This document shows positions 17,261 to 26,649 of a stretch of DNA of 64,000 nt, piece by piece. Every line of letters begins with the position of its first letter. The stretch's first letter is position 1. The DNA comes from Atlantibacter subterraneus. GTDB taxonomy: Bacteria; Pseudomonadota; Gammaproteobacteria; Enterobacterales; Enterobacteriaceae. Made by a program: the position numbers and the translations under genes. Where the stretch lies: assembly GCF_007570865.1 (NCBI RefSeq), contig NZ_VLPS01000001.1, forward strand, positions 124,001-188,000, given 5' to 3'. The notes below the pieces were generated by a model that was given only the letters and a program-made list of their open reading frames with translations, was not told where the DNA came from and searched no databases.

Positions 17261-18937
17261 TTAATGAATAAAGTGATCCGCCACCGGGCCGAGGGCCAGG
17301 GCAGGGATAAAGGTCAACGCGCCCACCAGCAGCACGGTGCCGGTCAGCAAACCGATAAACAGCGCGCCGTGGGTGGGCAGGGTGCCGACGCTGGCGGGCT
17401 GGGATTTTTTCTCCACCAGCGAGCCGGCAATCGCCATTACCGGGATAATCACCAGAAAACGGCCCAGCCACATGCAGGCGGCAAGCAGCAGATTCCAGAA
17501 CGGGGTATTGGCGCTCAGCCCGGCAAAGGCGCTGCCGTTGTTGTTGGCGGCGGAGGAGACGGCGTACAGCACTTCGCTGAATCCGTGTGGACCCGGATTC
17601 AGCATGGCGCTGCGTCCGGCCTCGGTCATCATCGCCAGCGCGCTGCCGAGCAGCACCAGGGCGGGCGTGACCAGAATCGCCAGCGCGGTGAGTTTCATCT
17701 CCGGCACGTCGATTTTTTTACCCAAATATTCCGGCGTGCGGCCAATCATCAACCCGGCGATGAACACCGCCAGCAGCACGAACAGCAGCATGCCGTACAG
17801 CCCGGAGCCCACGCCGCCGAACACCACTTCGCCAATCTGCATCAGCCACAGCGGCACCATGCCGCCGAGCGCGGTCAGCGAGTCGTGCATCGCGTTCACC
17901 GCCCCGCAGGACGCCGCCGTCGTGACCACCGCGTACAGGCTGCTGGCGAGAATGCCGAAGCGGCTCTCTTTGCCTTCCATATTGATAGCGCTATCTGCGC
18001 CGAGCGTTACCAGGTGCGGGTTGCCGTGAGTTTCCGCCCACATCACCACCGCCGCGCACACCACGAAGATCAGCGTCATGGTGCTGAGGATCGCCCGGCC
18101 CTGGCGGCGATCGCCCACCGCTTCGCCAAATGCCAGGCACAGCGCCGCCGGGATCAGGAAAATCGCCAGCATCTGGGCAAAGTTGGTTAATGCGGTTGGG
18201 TTTTCAAACGGATGCGAAGAGTTGGCGTTAAAGAAGCCGCCGCCGTTGGTCCCCAGCAGTTTGATCGCCTCCTGGGAAGCCACTGGCCCCATCGGCAAAA
18301 CGTGCTGCGCGCCTTCCAGCGACGTCATCGGCAAATAGTCGGAGAAGTTCTGGATCACGCCCTGCTGGATAAACAGTAGCGCCAGCACCAGCGACAGCGG
18401 CAACAGTACCCACAGCGTAATGCGGGTGAGATCCTGCCAGGCGTTGCCCAGCAGCGTGGTGGAATGGCGTGAGAACGCGCGGATCAGGGCGAACACCACC
18501 GCGATACCGCTGGCGGCGGAAAGGAAGTTCTGCACCGTCAGCCCGGCCATCTGGCTTAAATAGCTGAGCGAACTCTCCCCGGCATACGCCTGCCAGTTGG
18601 TGTTGGCAACAAAGCTGACGGCGGTATTCAGCGCCAGATCCCACGACATCCCCGGAAAGCCCTGCGGATTTAACGGCAGATGGCCCTGCAACATTAGCAA
18701 CGCGAACAGCACTGCCAGGCCAAAACCGTTGAACAACAGGATCGCCAGCAGATATTGCCGCCAGTTCATCTCCTCGTCGCGAATGCCGCACAGCGGCCAC
18801 AACAGCGATTCGACCCGGCCCAGCACCGGCAGCGGTTGCCCGTCGATCAGTCTGGCTAACAGAGCCGACAACGGTTTCGCCAGCGCCAGCAGCACCACAA
18901 TAAACCCGGCAATCAGTAAAAATGCGCTGGAAGCCAT
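17261..18937 (-). CDS. kdpA: KdpA potassium-binding channel subunit
   Basis: KdpA is the K+-selecting inner-membrane subunit, related to the SKT superfamily of potassium channels. The 558-residue protein has about ten hydrophobic helices and four degenerate selectivity loops, visible as [26 protein letters not shown] and NNNGSAFAG. Its ATG shares one base with the kdpF TGA. Confidence 0.97.
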   Translation of the reverse strand: MASSAFLLIAGFIVVLLALAKPLSALLARLIDGQPLPVLGRVESLLWPLCGIRDEEMNWRQYLLAILLFNGFGLAVLFALLMLQGHLPLNPQGFPGMSWDLALNTAVSFVANTNWQAYAGESSLSYLSQMAGLTVQNFLSAASGIAVVFALIRAFSRHSTTLLGNAWQDLTRITLWVLLPLSLVLALLFIQQGVIQNFSDYLPMTSLEGAQHVLPMGPVASQEAIKLLGTNGGGFFNANSSHPFENPTALTNFAQMLAIFLIPAALCLAFGEAVGDRRQGRAILSTMTLIFVVCAAVVMWAETHGNPHLVTLGADSAINMEGKESRFGILASSLYAVVTTAASCGAVNAMHDSLTALGGMVPLWLMQIGEVVFGGVGSGLYGMLLFVLLAVFIAGLMIGRTPEYLGKKIDVPEMKLTALAILVTPALVLLGSALAMMTEAGRSAMLNPGPHGFSEVLYAVSSAANNNGSAFAGLSANTPFWNLLLAACMWLGRFLVIIPVMAIAGSLVEKKSQPASVGTLPTHGALFIGLLTGTVLLVGALTFIPALALGPVADHFIH

Positions 18938-19026
18938 CAGAATGCCTCCGCGTTAATCAGGGCATAAATCAGATAGCCGATTAACAGAAATACCAGCACC
19001 ACGCCGGCAATGACACCTGCACTCAC
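18937..19026 (-). CDS. kdpF: KdpF small stabilising subunit
   Basis: This 29-residue hydrophobic peptide starts with GTG and has a strong GGAGGT ribosome binding site upstream. It begins [10 protein letters not shown] and ends YALINAEAF, matching E. coli KdpF. It is a single membrane helix that stabilises KdpABC. Its TGA overlaps the kdpA ATG by one base. Confidence 0.93.
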   Translation of the reverse strand: MSAGVIAGVVLVFLLIGYLIYALINAEAF

Positions 19027-19109
19027 GATCCACCTCCATTGGGGAAACAGGACTGCAGCAAGGTTAAAAACTGGCGTGCAAAGATGTTGTAAAAAACTGC
19101 CCCGGCAGG

Positions 19110-19126
19110 TGTAAAAAAAGTATAAA
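19110..19126 (-). promoter_or_regulatory. KdpE-binding box upstream of kdpF
   Basis: On the minus strand this reads TTTATACTTTTTTTACA, the same 17 bases I recall for the E. coli KdpE operator of the kdpFABC promoter. It lies about 85 bases before the kdpF start. Confidence 0.85.
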
Positions 19127-19328
19127 AATCCAAAAGACCATTATTTAACTAATGGTTAGTAAAAATTTAACCGTTATGTAACTTAATTACGGCGTGAAGT
19201 GTAAAGATCGGTGTTCTGGCTAAATTAAGTGGTCGGAGGAGTAGTAAAATTACAGTCAAAACGGTAATATTTTCGACAGATACAGATTCCCGGTGAAGAT
19301 TACCGGTCAGCTAAAAGGGGAGAAACTT

Positions 19329-19535
19329 ATGTCTTTATACAAAAAATATCCTGCGCATCAGGTCTTCCTGCGTCGCGCTCTGGTCATCGTGGCAGGCATT
19401 GTGGCGCTGCCGGTGATGCTGCTGTGGAAAGACCGCGCGCGCTTCTACAGCTACCTGCACCGCGTCTGGTCGAAAACCAGTGAAAAACCGGTATGGATGG
19501 CCCAGTCCGAAGCCGCCGCCAGCGATTTTTATTAA
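19329..19535 (+). CDS. ybfA: YbfA, small membrane protein next to kdp
   Basis: YbfA is a 68-residue protein of unknown function that is consistently found divergent from kdpFABC. The ATG of [10 protein letters not shown] follows AGGGGA at a good distance. A single hydrophobic helix (about 15-34) is followed by the conserved [18 protein letters not shown] and a DFY end. The divergent location makes joint regulation with kdp plausible but this is inference. A strong terminator follows. Confidence 0.9.
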   Translation: MSLYKKYPAHQVFLRRALVIVAGIVALPVMLLWKDRARFYSYLHRVWSKTSEKPVWMAQSEAAASDFY

Positions 19536-19552
19536 TCGATTGGTCAGTGAGA

Positions 19553-19580
19553 AAACCGCCGATTGTTCGGCGGTTTTTTT
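19553..19580 (+). terminator. intrinsic terminator of ybfA
   Basis: A 10-bp stem (aaaccgccga / tcggcggttt) with a 4-nt loop is followed by a T run of about seven. Confidence 0.9.
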
Positions 19581-19647
19581 ATGCGGCGATGACAAAAAAA
19601 GCCTCTAAGCGTCTACCTAAAATTCCGTTTGGCGAAGTGCCTCAAGA

Positions 19648-19675
19648 TTGACTGTTGCGCATATTCAGGTAGCAT
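19648..19675 (+). promoter_or_regulatory. candidate promoter of the TenpI-like RNA
   Basis: TTGACT and TAGCAT are separated by 16 bases upstream of the candidate antitoxin RNA. The -35 matches well and the -10 is moderate (4 of 6). Assignment is by eye. Confidence 0.45.
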
Positions 19676-19681
19676 TTACAG

Positions 19682-19743
19682 GGTAGTTTGTGGCGGTAGG
19701 AACATCCCCACGTTAAAAACCTAAATTCCTTGTATCAACTACC
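19682..19743 (+). ncRNA. candidate type III (TenpI-like) antitoxin RNA, possibly degenerate
   Basis: The segment between a promoter-like sequence and an intrinsic terminator, immediately before a TenpN-like toxin frame, has the position of a type III antitoxin RNA. By hand I find an outer stem GGTAGTT (19682-19688) with AACTACC (19737-19743). Inside it are two interleaved pairings, GTGG (19690-19693) with CCAC (19708-19711) and AGGAA (19698-19702) with TTCCT (19726-19730), i.e. an H-type pseudoknot. Clear tandem repeats, typical of these antitoxins, are not visible, so it may be a single or decayed unit. Confidence 0.4.
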
Positions 19744-19745
19744 TT

Positions 19746-19773
19746 AAAACCCTGGCGAAAGCTGGGGTTTTTT
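19746..19773 (+). terminator. intrinsic terminator between candidate antitoxin RNA and toxin
   Basis: A 9-bp stem (AACCCTGGC / GCTGGGGTT, two wobble pairs) with a GAAA loop is followed by six T. In type III toxin-antitoxin loci such a terminator sets the RNA antitoxin to toxin mRNA ratio. Confidence 0.75.
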
Positions 19774-19791
19774 CGTATGGAGCGTTCAGAG

Positions 19792-20276
19792 ATGGAACTC
19801 AAAAAATTAGATAAGTCATTTTATCTGGCTAATCCGGTGCTTTTGCAGGCGCTGGATTTCGATATGGCGACCAATACCTGGTTTAACAACGAAAAAGTGC
19901 GAGGGCACGGGGTAGTCCAGATCCGCCTCAATGAATTAACGTTTGCCATACCGGTTCGCTCTACTATCCAACACAGCGAGAGTTTTATTCTGGAAATCAA
20001 TCGCGGCCCGGATAAACGCAATAAAGGGATGGGACTCGATTATTCTAAAGCCGTTTTACTGCGTGAGAGTAGCCATATCAACTCAGACATTTTCTCCTGC
20101 GAAGTAAAATTGCCGGTAAAAAATTACTGGGGAAGCAAGCACATATCACCCGAAAATTTGCCCACTATGTTGAGCGTTACATCAAGGCTGTTCAGAAGCA
20201 GGATCGAAATATTTTAAACAGCATCGAATATCGGCACACCACTCTGGTTAACTATCATCCAGAATTAGGTTTGTGA
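19792..20276 (+). pseudogene. frameshifted TenpN-like type III toxin (ToxN/AbiQ superfamily)
   Basis: The frame from ATG 19792 (GGAG nine bases upstream) encodes ELKKLDKSFYLANP, KVRGHGVVQIRLNELTFAIP and GMGLDYSKAVLL. I recognise this as TenpN-like, the endoribonuclease toxin of TenpIN type III systems. After VKNYWG the frame goes out of register and stops early at 20217. Shifting frame after the GGGG at 20129-20132 restores a sensible C-terminus (KQAHITRKFAHYVERYIKAV, then NILNSIEYRHTTLVNYHPEL) to TGA 20274-20276. A lost G in a G5 tract (TGG GGG AAG) would explain it. The break could be real or a sequencing error. If real, the toxin is probably inactive. Confidence 0.7.
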
Positions 20277-20333
20277 TTCAGGTGAACCAGACTTCATTGC
20301 TACACTTACTTCACGCATCAGTAAGGAGTAGCT

Positions 20334-21290
20334 ATGGACGAGAAAATCCCGGTTGGCATCAGCGCCTGTTTGTCCGGGGAAAAAGTGCGTTTCGACGGTG
20401 GTCATAAACGGCTCGCGTTTGCGGTAGAGGATCTCTCCCCCTGGGTTCGTTACGAACCGGTCTGCCCGGAAATGGCAATTGGCTTGCCGGTGCCGCGACC
20501 CGCGCTGCGGCTGGTCAAAGACGATGAGGGTGCTATTTCGCTGCGCTTTAGCGACAAGCGAGAAGGGGATTTAACTGCCGATATGGCGGAGTTTTCTCAT
20601 CAGCGCATTGCGCGCCTTGCCCACCTGTGCGGTTACATTGTCTGCGCCAAGTCGCCGAGCTGCGGAATGGAGCGGGTCCGGGTCTATGACAAAGACGGTA
20701 AAAATAACCGCAAAGCCGGGCGCGGGATATTTACCGAAATCCTGATGCAGACCTTTCCGTGGCTGCCGGTGGAAGAGGACGGGCGGCTGCACGATCCGGC
20801 GATCCGTGAAAACTTCGTCGAGCGGATTTACACGCTGCACGAACTGAACCAGCTGCGTGCCCAGGGCCTGACCCGCGGCGCGCTGATCGCCTTCCACAGT
20901 CGCTATAAATTATTACTGCTGGCCCATTCGCAGCAGCAGTATCGCGAGCTGGGGCGCTTCGTCGCCGCTATCGATCAATGGGACGATCTGGAGCTGTATT
21001 TCAATGCGTACCGTCAGCGCCTGATGACGCTGATGTCCCACCATGCCACCCGGCGTAATCACACTAACGTGCTGATGCACGTGCAGGGTTATTTCCGCCC
21101 GCATCTCAATGGCCGTCAGCGCCAGGAACTGGCAGAGCTGATTGACCGCTATCGCCAGGGCACGCAGCCGCTGTTAGCGCCGGTCACCCTGTTAAAGCAT
21201 TATCTGGCGGAATATCCTGACGGCTATCTGCAACAGCAGCGCTATTTCGATCCTTTCCCGGAGGCATTGCGCCTGCGCTATGGCAATTAA
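20334..21290 (+). CDS. ybgA: YbgA, TudS-like (DUF523) plus DUF1722 two-domain protein
   Basis: The 318-residue protein has an N-terminal DUF523/TudS-like domain (about 1-160), the family that includes the [4Fe-4S] thiouracil desulfidase TudS, and a C-terminal DUF1722 domain (about 180-318). Candidate cluster cysteines are Cys12 (SACLSG), Cys44 (VCPEM), Cys104 and Cys110 (CAKSPSC). E. coli K-12 YbgA has, as I recall, only about 169 residues covering DUF1722, so this is the long form. An AAGGAG site precedes the ATG and phrB follows 12 bases after the stop. Desulfuration of thiolated pyrimidines is inferred, not shown. Confidence 0.85.
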   Translation: MDEKIPVGISACLSGEKVRFDGGHKRLAFAVEDLSPWVRYEPVCPEMAIGLPVPRPALRLVKDDEGAISLRFSDKREGDLTADMAEFSHQRIARLAHLCGYIVCAKSPSCGMERVRVYDKDGKNNRKAGRGIFTEILMQTFPWLPVEEDGRLHDPAIRENFVERIYTLHELNQLRAQGLTRGALIAFHSRYKLLLLAHSQQQYRELGRFVAAIDQWDDLELYFNAYRQRLMTLMSHHATRRNHTNVLMHVQGYFRPHLNGRQRQELAELIDRYRQGTQPLLAPVTLLKHYLAEYPDGYLQQQRYFDPFPEALRLRYGN

Positions 21291-21302
21291 TTCAGGAGCT
21301 TT

Positions 21303-22724
21303 ATGACCACCCATCTGGTCTGGTTTCGCGCCGATCTCCGCGTGAACGATAACCTTGCGCTGGCGGCGGCCTGCCGTCGCCCGGAGGCCAGGGTGATTGG
21401 CCTGTTTATCGCCACCCCGCAACAGTGGCGCGATCACCATCTCGCGCCGCGCCAGGCGGCGTGGATACAGGCGCACCTCCACTCCCTGCAACTTTCGCTG
21501 GCGGAAAGGGGCATTCCCCTGACGGTGCTTGAAGTAAATGACTTTGCCGCCTCGGTGGATGCGCTGGAAAACTTTTGCGATGAGCACAACGTTGATGCGC
21601 TGTTCTACAACTACCAATACGAACTGAACGAACGCCAGCGCGACGCCGCCGTGGAAAAGCGTCTCGGCGATACTCTGGTGTGCCAGGGGTTTGACGATTA
21701 CGTATTACTGGCACCCGGCAGCGTCACCACTGGCAATCATGAGATGTATAAAGTGTTCACGCCCTTCAGCCGCGCATTTATCAAACGGCTGCATGAGGGA
21801 CTGCCGGAGTGTGTTAACGCGCCTGCCGTGCGGCAGAGCGGGCCGCTTCCAACGCCAGATCCTTTTACGCCGTTTGACTATCCGCAAACCGAACCTGATG
21901 CCGATCTGTTCCCGCCAGGTGAGGCTGCCGCGCTCAACCGCCTGCGCCAGTTTTGCCGCCAGTCGGTGGCAGACTATGATAAAAAACGCGACTATCCCGC
22001 CATCGATGGCACCAGCCGCGTGTCGCCCTGGCTGGCGATTGGCGTTCTCTCGCCACGTCAGTGCCTGCATCGCCTGCTGTGCGAGCACCCTGACGCGCTG
22101 TCAGGCGGAACCGGCGCGGTGTGGCTTAACGAGCTGATCTGGCGCGAGTTTTATCTGCATGTTCTTGCATACTGGCCTGAGCTGTGCCGCTATAAGCCGT
22201 TTATTCCCTGGACCGACCGGGTCCAGTGGAACAACGACGAGGCGCAGTTCATCGCCTGGTGTGAAGGTAAAACCGGTTACCCGATTGTCGATGCCGCCAT
22301 GCGCCAGATGAATACCACGGGCTGGATGCATAACCGCTTACGGATGATTGTCGGCAGCTTTCTGGTTAAGGACTTGCTTATCGACTGGCGGCGAGGGGAA
22401 CGTTATTTTATGTCGCAGCTGGTGGACGGGATGCTGGCGGCCAATAACGGAGGCTGGCAATGGGTGGCCTCCACTGGGCATGATGCGGCACCGTGGTTTC
22501 GCATTTTTAACCCGACCACTCAGGGTGAACGCTTCGACCCGCAGGGCGATTTTGTGCGCCAGTGGCTGCCGGAACTCAAAGATATTCCCGGTAAAGCGGT
22601 GCATCAGCCGTGGCTGTGGGCCCAGAAGCAGGGGGTAACGATTGATTACCCATACCCGATTGTTGAACACAAACAGGCGCGAGTCGCCACGCTCGCGGCG
22701 TATGAAGCGGCGCGCAAACAGTAA
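21303..22724 (+). CDS. phrB: deoxyribodipyrimidine photolyase
   Basis: PhrB repairs cyclobutane pyrimidine dimers using blue light. The 473-residue protein has the N-terminal antenna (folate) domain starting THLVWFRADLRVNDN and the FAD-binding helical domain with NELIWREFYLHVL, DAAMRQMNTTGWMHNRLRM and ANNGGWQWVASTG. The length equals E. coli PhrB. It is closely linked to ybgA upstream and ybgI downstream. Confidence 0.97.
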   Translation: MTTHLVWFRADLRVNDNLALAAACRRPEARVIGLFIATPQQWRDHHLAPRQAAWIQAHLHSLQLSLAERGIPLTVLEVNDFAASVDALENFCDEHNVDALFYNYQYELNERQRDAAVEKRLGDTLVCQGFDDYVLLAPGSVTTGNHEMYKVFTPFSRAFIKRLHEGLPECVNAPAVRQSGPLPTPDPFTPFDYPQTEPDADLFPPGEAAALNRLRQFCRQSVADYDKKRDYPAIDGTSRVSPWLAIGVLSPRQCLHRLLCEHPDALSGGTGAVWLNELIWREFYLHVLAYWPELCRYKPFIPWTDRVQWNNDEAQFIAWCEGKTGYPIVDAAMRQMNTTGWMHNRLRMIVGSFLVKDLLIDWRRGERYFMSQLVDGMLAANNGGWQWVASTGHDAAPWFRIFNPTTQGERFDPQGDFVRQWLPELKDIPGKAVHQPWLWAQKQGVTIDYPYPIVEHKQARVATLAAYEAARKQ

Positions 22725-22736
22725 CAGGGAGCCATC

Positions 22737-23480
22737 ATGAAAAATACCGAACTGGAAAGCCTGATCAATCAGCAGCTTAATAGCGCGGCCTTTAACGACT
22801 ATGCGCCAAACGGCTTGCAGGTTGAAGGGCGCGAGACCGTGCAGAAAATCATCACCGGCGTGACGGCAAGCCAGGCGCTGCTCGACGAGGCAGTTCGCCA
22901 GCAGGCGGATGCGGTGATTGTGCACCACGGCTATTTCTGGAAGGGCGAGTCGCCCGTCATTTGCGGCATGAAGCGCCAGCGCCTGAAGACGCTGCTGGCC
23001 AACGATATCAACCTTTACGGCTGGCATTTGCCGCTGGATGCCCACCCGCAGTTGGGCAACAACGCCCAGCTCGCCACGCTATTAGGCATTGAGGTCAAAG
23101 GCGAGATCGAGCCGCTGGTGCCCTGGGGCGAACTGTCGATGCCGGTGCCGGGACTTGAGCTGGCCTCGTGGATTGAGGCGCGGCTGGGACGCCGCCCGCT
23201 ATGGTGCGGCGATACCGGGCCTGCCGACGTGAAGCGCGTCGCCTGGTGTACCGGCGGCGGTCAGAGCTTTATCGACAGCGCGGCGCGCTTTGGCGTCGAT
23301 GCGTTTATCACTGGGGAAGTCTCCGAGCAAACCATCCATTCGGCGCGCGAGCAGGGGCTGCATTTCTATGCCGCAGGCCATCACGCCACCGAGCGCGGCG
23401 GCATTCGCGCACTGAGCGAATGGTTGAACGAAACCACCGATCTCGATGTGACGTTTATCGACATTCCTAATCCAGCTTGA
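22737..23480 (+). CDS. ybgI: YbgI, NIF3/DUF34 dinuclear-metal protein
   Basis: YbgI is a 247-residue member of the NIF3 (DUF34) family, toroidal hexamers with a two-metal centre per subunit. Its role is unsettled. Metal ligands appear in [24 protein letters not shown] and GHHATERGG near the C-terminus. It starts 12 bases after phrB, and pxpB follows with a 14-base gap, so it heads the pxp group. Confidence 0.94.
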   Translation: MKNTELESLINQQLNSAAFNDYAPNGLQVEGRETVQKIITGVTASQALLDEAVRQQADAVIVHHGYFWKGESPVICGMKRQRLKTLLANDINLYGWHLPLDAHPQLGNNAQLATLLGIEVKGEIEPLVPWGELSMPVPGLELASWIEARLGRRPLWCGDTGPADVKRVAWCTGGGQSFIDSAARFGVDAFITGEVSEQTIHSAREQGLHFYAAGHHATERGGIRALSEWLNETTDLDVTFIDIPNPA

Positions 23481-23494
23481 GTAAAGGTGAAACA

Positions 23495-24151
23495 GTGCAG
23501 CGAGCGCGGTGTTATTTGTTAGGAGAAAGCGCGGTGGTTCTGGAACTGGAACCGCCGGTCACCCTGGAAAGCCAGCAGCGGATCTGGGGCCTGGTGCAGC
23601 GTCTGGCGGACGTACCGGCGGTGGTGGAAGTGATCCCGGGGATGAATAACATCACTGTGACTTTACGCGATCCGGCTACCTCGGCATTGAACGCCATCGA
23701 GCGTTTGCAGCGCTGGTGGGAAGAGAGCGAGGCGGTGACGCTGGACTCGCGGCTGATTGAGATCCCGGTGATCTACGGTGGCGAACACGGCCCGGACCTG
23801 GCGGAAGTGGCGCGCCATACCGGGCTCAGCGAGCGCGAGGTGGTGGAACGCCATGCGGACGCCGATTATATCGTTTACTTTATCGGCTTCCAGCCGGGAT
23901 TCCCGTATCTCGGCGGGCTGCCTGCCAGCCTCGCCACGCCGCGTCGCGCCGAACCGCGCCTTGAAGTCCCAGCCGGATCGGTGGGGATCGGCGGCGGCCA
24001 GACCGGGATCTACCCGCTGTCCACCCCCGGCGGCTGGCAAATTATTGGTCGTACCGATCTGCGGTTGTTCGATCCGCAGCGCCAGCCTGCCACGTTATTG
24101 CAGCCCGGCGACCGGGTACGTTTTGTGCCGTCTAAGGAGGGCGTGTGTTAG
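23495..24151 (+). CDS. pxpB: 5-oxoprolinase subunit B
   Basis: PxpB, with PxpA and PxpC, forms the bacterial ATP-dependent 5-oxoprolinase that converts pyroglutamate to glutamate. The 218-residue KipI-like protein has [12 protein letters not shown] and [24 protein letters not shown] chose the GTG at 23495, preceded by AAAGGTGA, because it gives the E. coli length and N-terminus ([10 protein letters not shown]); a TTG six codons earlier overlaps the ybgI stop. Its stop overlaps the pxpC start by seven bases. Confidence 0.93.
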   Translation: MQRARCYLLGESAVVLELEPPVTLESQQRIWGLVQRLADVPAVVEVIPGMNNITVTLRDPATSALNAIERLQRWWEESEAVTLDSRLIEIPVIYGGEHGPDLAEVARHTGLSEREVVERHADADYIVYFIGFQPGFPYLGGLPASLATPRRAEPRLEVPAGSVGIGGGQTGIYPLSTPGGWQIIGRTDLRLFDPQRQPATLLQPGDRVRFVPSKEGVC

Positions 24152-25077
24152 AGATTATTCGCGCTGGGATGAGCACCACGGTGCAGGACGGCGGTCGGCA
24201 CGGATTGCGCCAGGCGGGCATCAGCCGCTGCGGCGCAATGGATACCCCCGCGTTGCGTATCGCCAATTTGCTGGTGGGCAATGAGCCGGATATGGCGGCG
24301 CTGGAAATTACCCTGGGGCAATGCACCATCGCCTTTCATCAGGACGGCTGGTTCGCATTAACCGGCGCGGCCTGCGGCGCGACCCTTGACGGCCATTCCG
24401 TGTGGACCGGCTGGCGCTTGCCGGTACGCGCCGGCCAACAGTTAAAGCTGGCGCTGCCGAAACGCGGCATGCGCAGCTATCTGGCGGTTGCTGGCGGCAT
24501 CGACGTGCCAAAAATTATGGGATCGTACAGCACCGATTTAAAAGCTGGTTTCGGCGGCTTTGAAGGGCGTCGCCTCCAGGACGGCGATCGCCTGCCGTTA
24601 CGCCCGGCGACGCGCACATTCCTGCAAAGCCGCGGGGTGCACCAGCTGCTGTGGGGCAACCGCATTCGCGCCTTGCCGGGGCCGGAATATCACGAATTTT
24701 CGCCCGCCGCCCAGGAGGCATTCTGGCGCGCGCCGTGGAAACTCAGCCCGCAAAGCAACCGCATGGGTTACCGGCTGAACGGTCACATGCTGGAGCGGAC
24801 AGAATCCCGCGAGCTGGTTTCTCACGGACTGCTGCCCGGCGTGGTGCAGGTGCCGCATAACGGCCAGCCCATCGTGCTGATGAATGACGCCCAGACCACC
24901 GGCGGCTATCCGCGTATCGCCTGCGTGATTGAGGCGGACATGTACAACCTGGCGCAGCTGCGTCTTGGTGAGCCGCTGCATTTCGATCGTTGCACCCTTG
25001 AAGAAGCGCTGGAAGCGCGAACGCACCAGCAACGCTACTTTGAACAACTGGAATGGCGGCTGGCGAATGAAGATTGA
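24145..25077 (+). CDS. pxpC: 5-oxoprolinase subunit C
   Basis: PxpC is the KipA/biotin-dependent-carboxylase-like subunit of 5-oxoprolinase. The 310-residue protein begins [20 protein letters not shown] from a GTG codon and contains [28 protein letters not shown] and the conserved [16 protein letters not shown]. It overlaps pxpB by seven bases and pxpA by eleven, so the three subunits are translationally coupled. Confidence 0.95.
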   Translation: MLEIIRAGMSTTVQDGGRHGLRQAGISRCGAMDTPALRIANLLVGNEPDMAALEITLGQCTIAFHQDGWFALTGAACGATLDGHSVWTGWRLPVRAGQQLKLALPKRGMRSYLAVAGGIDVPKIMGSYSTDLKAGFGGFEGRRLQDGDRLPLRPATRTFLQSRGVHQLLWGNRIRALPGPEYHEFSPAAQEAFWRAPWKLSPQSNRMGYRLNGHMLERTESRELVSHGLLPGVVQVPHNGQPIVLMNDAQTTGGYPRIACVIEADMYNLAQLRLGEPLHFDRCTLEEALEARTHQQRYFEQLEWRLANED

Positions 25078-25804
25078 TCTCAACGCCGATCTCGGCGAAG
25101 GCTGCGGTAACGACAGCGCGCTGATGCCGCTGATTACCTCCGCCAACATCGCCTGCGGCTTTCACGCCGGCGATGCGCAGACCATGCGCGAAAGCGTGCG
25201 GCTGGCGCTGGCGCACGGCGTCGCCATCGGCGCGCATCCGAGCTTTCCCGATCGGGAAAACTTTGGCCGCACTGCCATGCAGCTTCCGCCTGACACCATT
25301 TATGCTCAGACGCTTTACCAGATCGGCGCGCTGGCCGCCATTGTGCATGCTGAGGGTGGGACGATGACGCACGTCAAGCCGCATGGGATGCTGTACAACC
25401 AGGCGGCGAAACAGCCGCCGCTGGCGGATGCTATCGCCCGCGCGGTGCAAAGCCTCAATCCCGGCCTGATTCTCGTCGGGCTGGCAGGCAGCGAAATGAT
25501 CCGCGCCGGGGAGCGTTACGGTCTGGCGACGCGAGAGGAAGTTTTCGCCGACAGGGGCTATCTGGCGGATGGTTCACTGGTGCCGCGCAGCGAGCCGGGA
25601 GCGCTGATTGACGACGATGATGAAGCGGTTTCCCGCACCCTGGAGATGGTGTTGCATGGCCGGGTACAGAGCCGGGACGGCGTCTGGGCGACGGTCAATG
25701 CCCAGACGGTGTGCCTGCACGGCGACGGCGCGCACGCGCTGGCTTTTGCCCGCAGGTTGCGTGAGGCGTTTTTAGCACGAAATATTGATGTTACCGCCGA
25801 GTAA
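25067..25804 (+). CDS. pxpA: 5-oxoprolinase subunit A
   Basis: PxpA is the LamB/YcsF-family subunit that completes the PxpABC 5-oxoprolinase. The 245-residue protein starts [16 protein letters not shown] at an ATG inside the end of pxpC and shows [26 protein letters not shown] and [12 protein letters not shown], the conserved family blocks. The length is within one residue of E. coli. nei follows 13 bases later. Confidence 0.95.
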   Translation: MKIDLNADLGEGCGNDSALMPLITSANIACGFHAGDAQTMRESVRLALAHGVAIGAHPSFPDRENFGRTAMQLPPDTIYAQTLYQIGALAAIVHAEGGTMTHVKPHGMLYNQAAKQPPLADAIARAVQSLNPGLILVGLAGSEMIRAGERYGLATREEVFADRGYLADGSLVPRSEPGALIDDDDEAVSRTLEMVLHGRVQSRDGVWATVNAQTVCLHGDGAHALAFARRLREAFLARNIDVTAE

Positions 25805-25817
25805 CTAAGGAATCTTT

Positions 25818-26609
25818 ATGCCAGAAGGTCCGGAGATCCGCCGCGCGGCGGACAATCTGGAGGCAGCAATACAGGGCAAACCGTTAACCTCTGTATGGTT
25901 TGCTTTTCCTGCTTTACAACCTTACCAGGCAGGCTTGATCGGTCAACATGTGGTGCGGGTGCAAACCTGCGGCAAAGCACTGCTCACCCATTTTTCCGGC
26001 GGGCTGGTGCTGTATAGCCACAACCAACTCTACGGCGTATGGCGGGTGGTGAAAGCCGGAGAGGAGCCGCAAACCACGCGCAGCCTGCGCGTGCGGCTGG
26101 AAACCGCAGACGCCGCCGTGCTGCTGTACAGCGCCTCTGATATCGAGATGCTCGACGCGGACGGCGTTGCGGCGCATGCGTTTTTGCAGCGGGTCGGGCC
26201 GGACGTGCTGGATATGTCCCTGACGGCGGACGACGTAAAAGCGCGGCTGTTAAGCCCGCGGTTTTGTCGCCGCCAGTTCAGCGGGTTGCTGCTGGACCAG
26301 GCGTTTCTGGCGGGGCTGGGCAACTATCTGCGGGTTGAAATCCTCTGGCTGGCCGAGCTTGCGCCGCGCCATAAGGCGGTGGAGTTAACCGAGCCTCAGC
26401 TGGACGCGCTCGCCGCCGCCTGTCTTTCCATTCCGCGCCTTTCTTACCAGACGCGCGGACAGGCGGACGAGAACAAGCACCACGGGGCACTGTTCCGCTT
26501 TGAAGTGTTTCACCGAGCCGGGAAAAAATGTCGGCGCTGCGGGGCAATCATCGAGAAAACCACACTCTCGTCGCGCCCGTTTTACTGGTGTCCTGGCTGT
26601 CAGAAATAA
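25818..26609 (+). CDS. nei: endonuclease VIII
   Basis: Nei is a bifunctional DNA glycosylase and AP lyase that removes oxidised pyrimidines. The 263-residue protein has the catalytic N-terminal [11 protein letters not shown] (Pro2, Glu3), the conserved Lys in CGKALLTHF, the helix-two-turn-helix with [11 protein letters not shown] and a C-terminal zinc finger from [16 protein letters not shown] to CPGCQ. A strong terminator follows. Confidence 0.96.
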   Translation: MPEGPEIRRAADNLEAAIQGKPLTSVWFAFPALQPYQAGLIGQHVVRVQTCGKALLTHFSGGLVLYSHNQLYGVWRVVKAGEEPQTTRSLRVRLETADAAVLLYSASDIEMLDADGVAAHAFLQRVGPDVLDMSLTADDVKARLLSPRFCRRQFSGLLLDQAFLAGLGNYLRVEILWLAELAPRHKAVELTEPQLDALAAACLSIPRLSYQTRGQADENKHHGALFRFEVFHRAGKKCRRCGAIIEKTTLSSRPFYWCPGCQK

Positions 26610-26636
26610 AAAAACGCGCCCGAAAGCGCGTTTTTC
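26605..26636. terminator. bidirectional terminator between nei and gltA
   Basis: A 9-bp stem (aaaacgcgc / gcgcgtttt) with a 6-nt loop is flanked by A-rich and T-rich tracts, serving both convergent genes. Confidence 0.9.
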
Positions 26637-26649
26637 ACATCGGCAGGAA

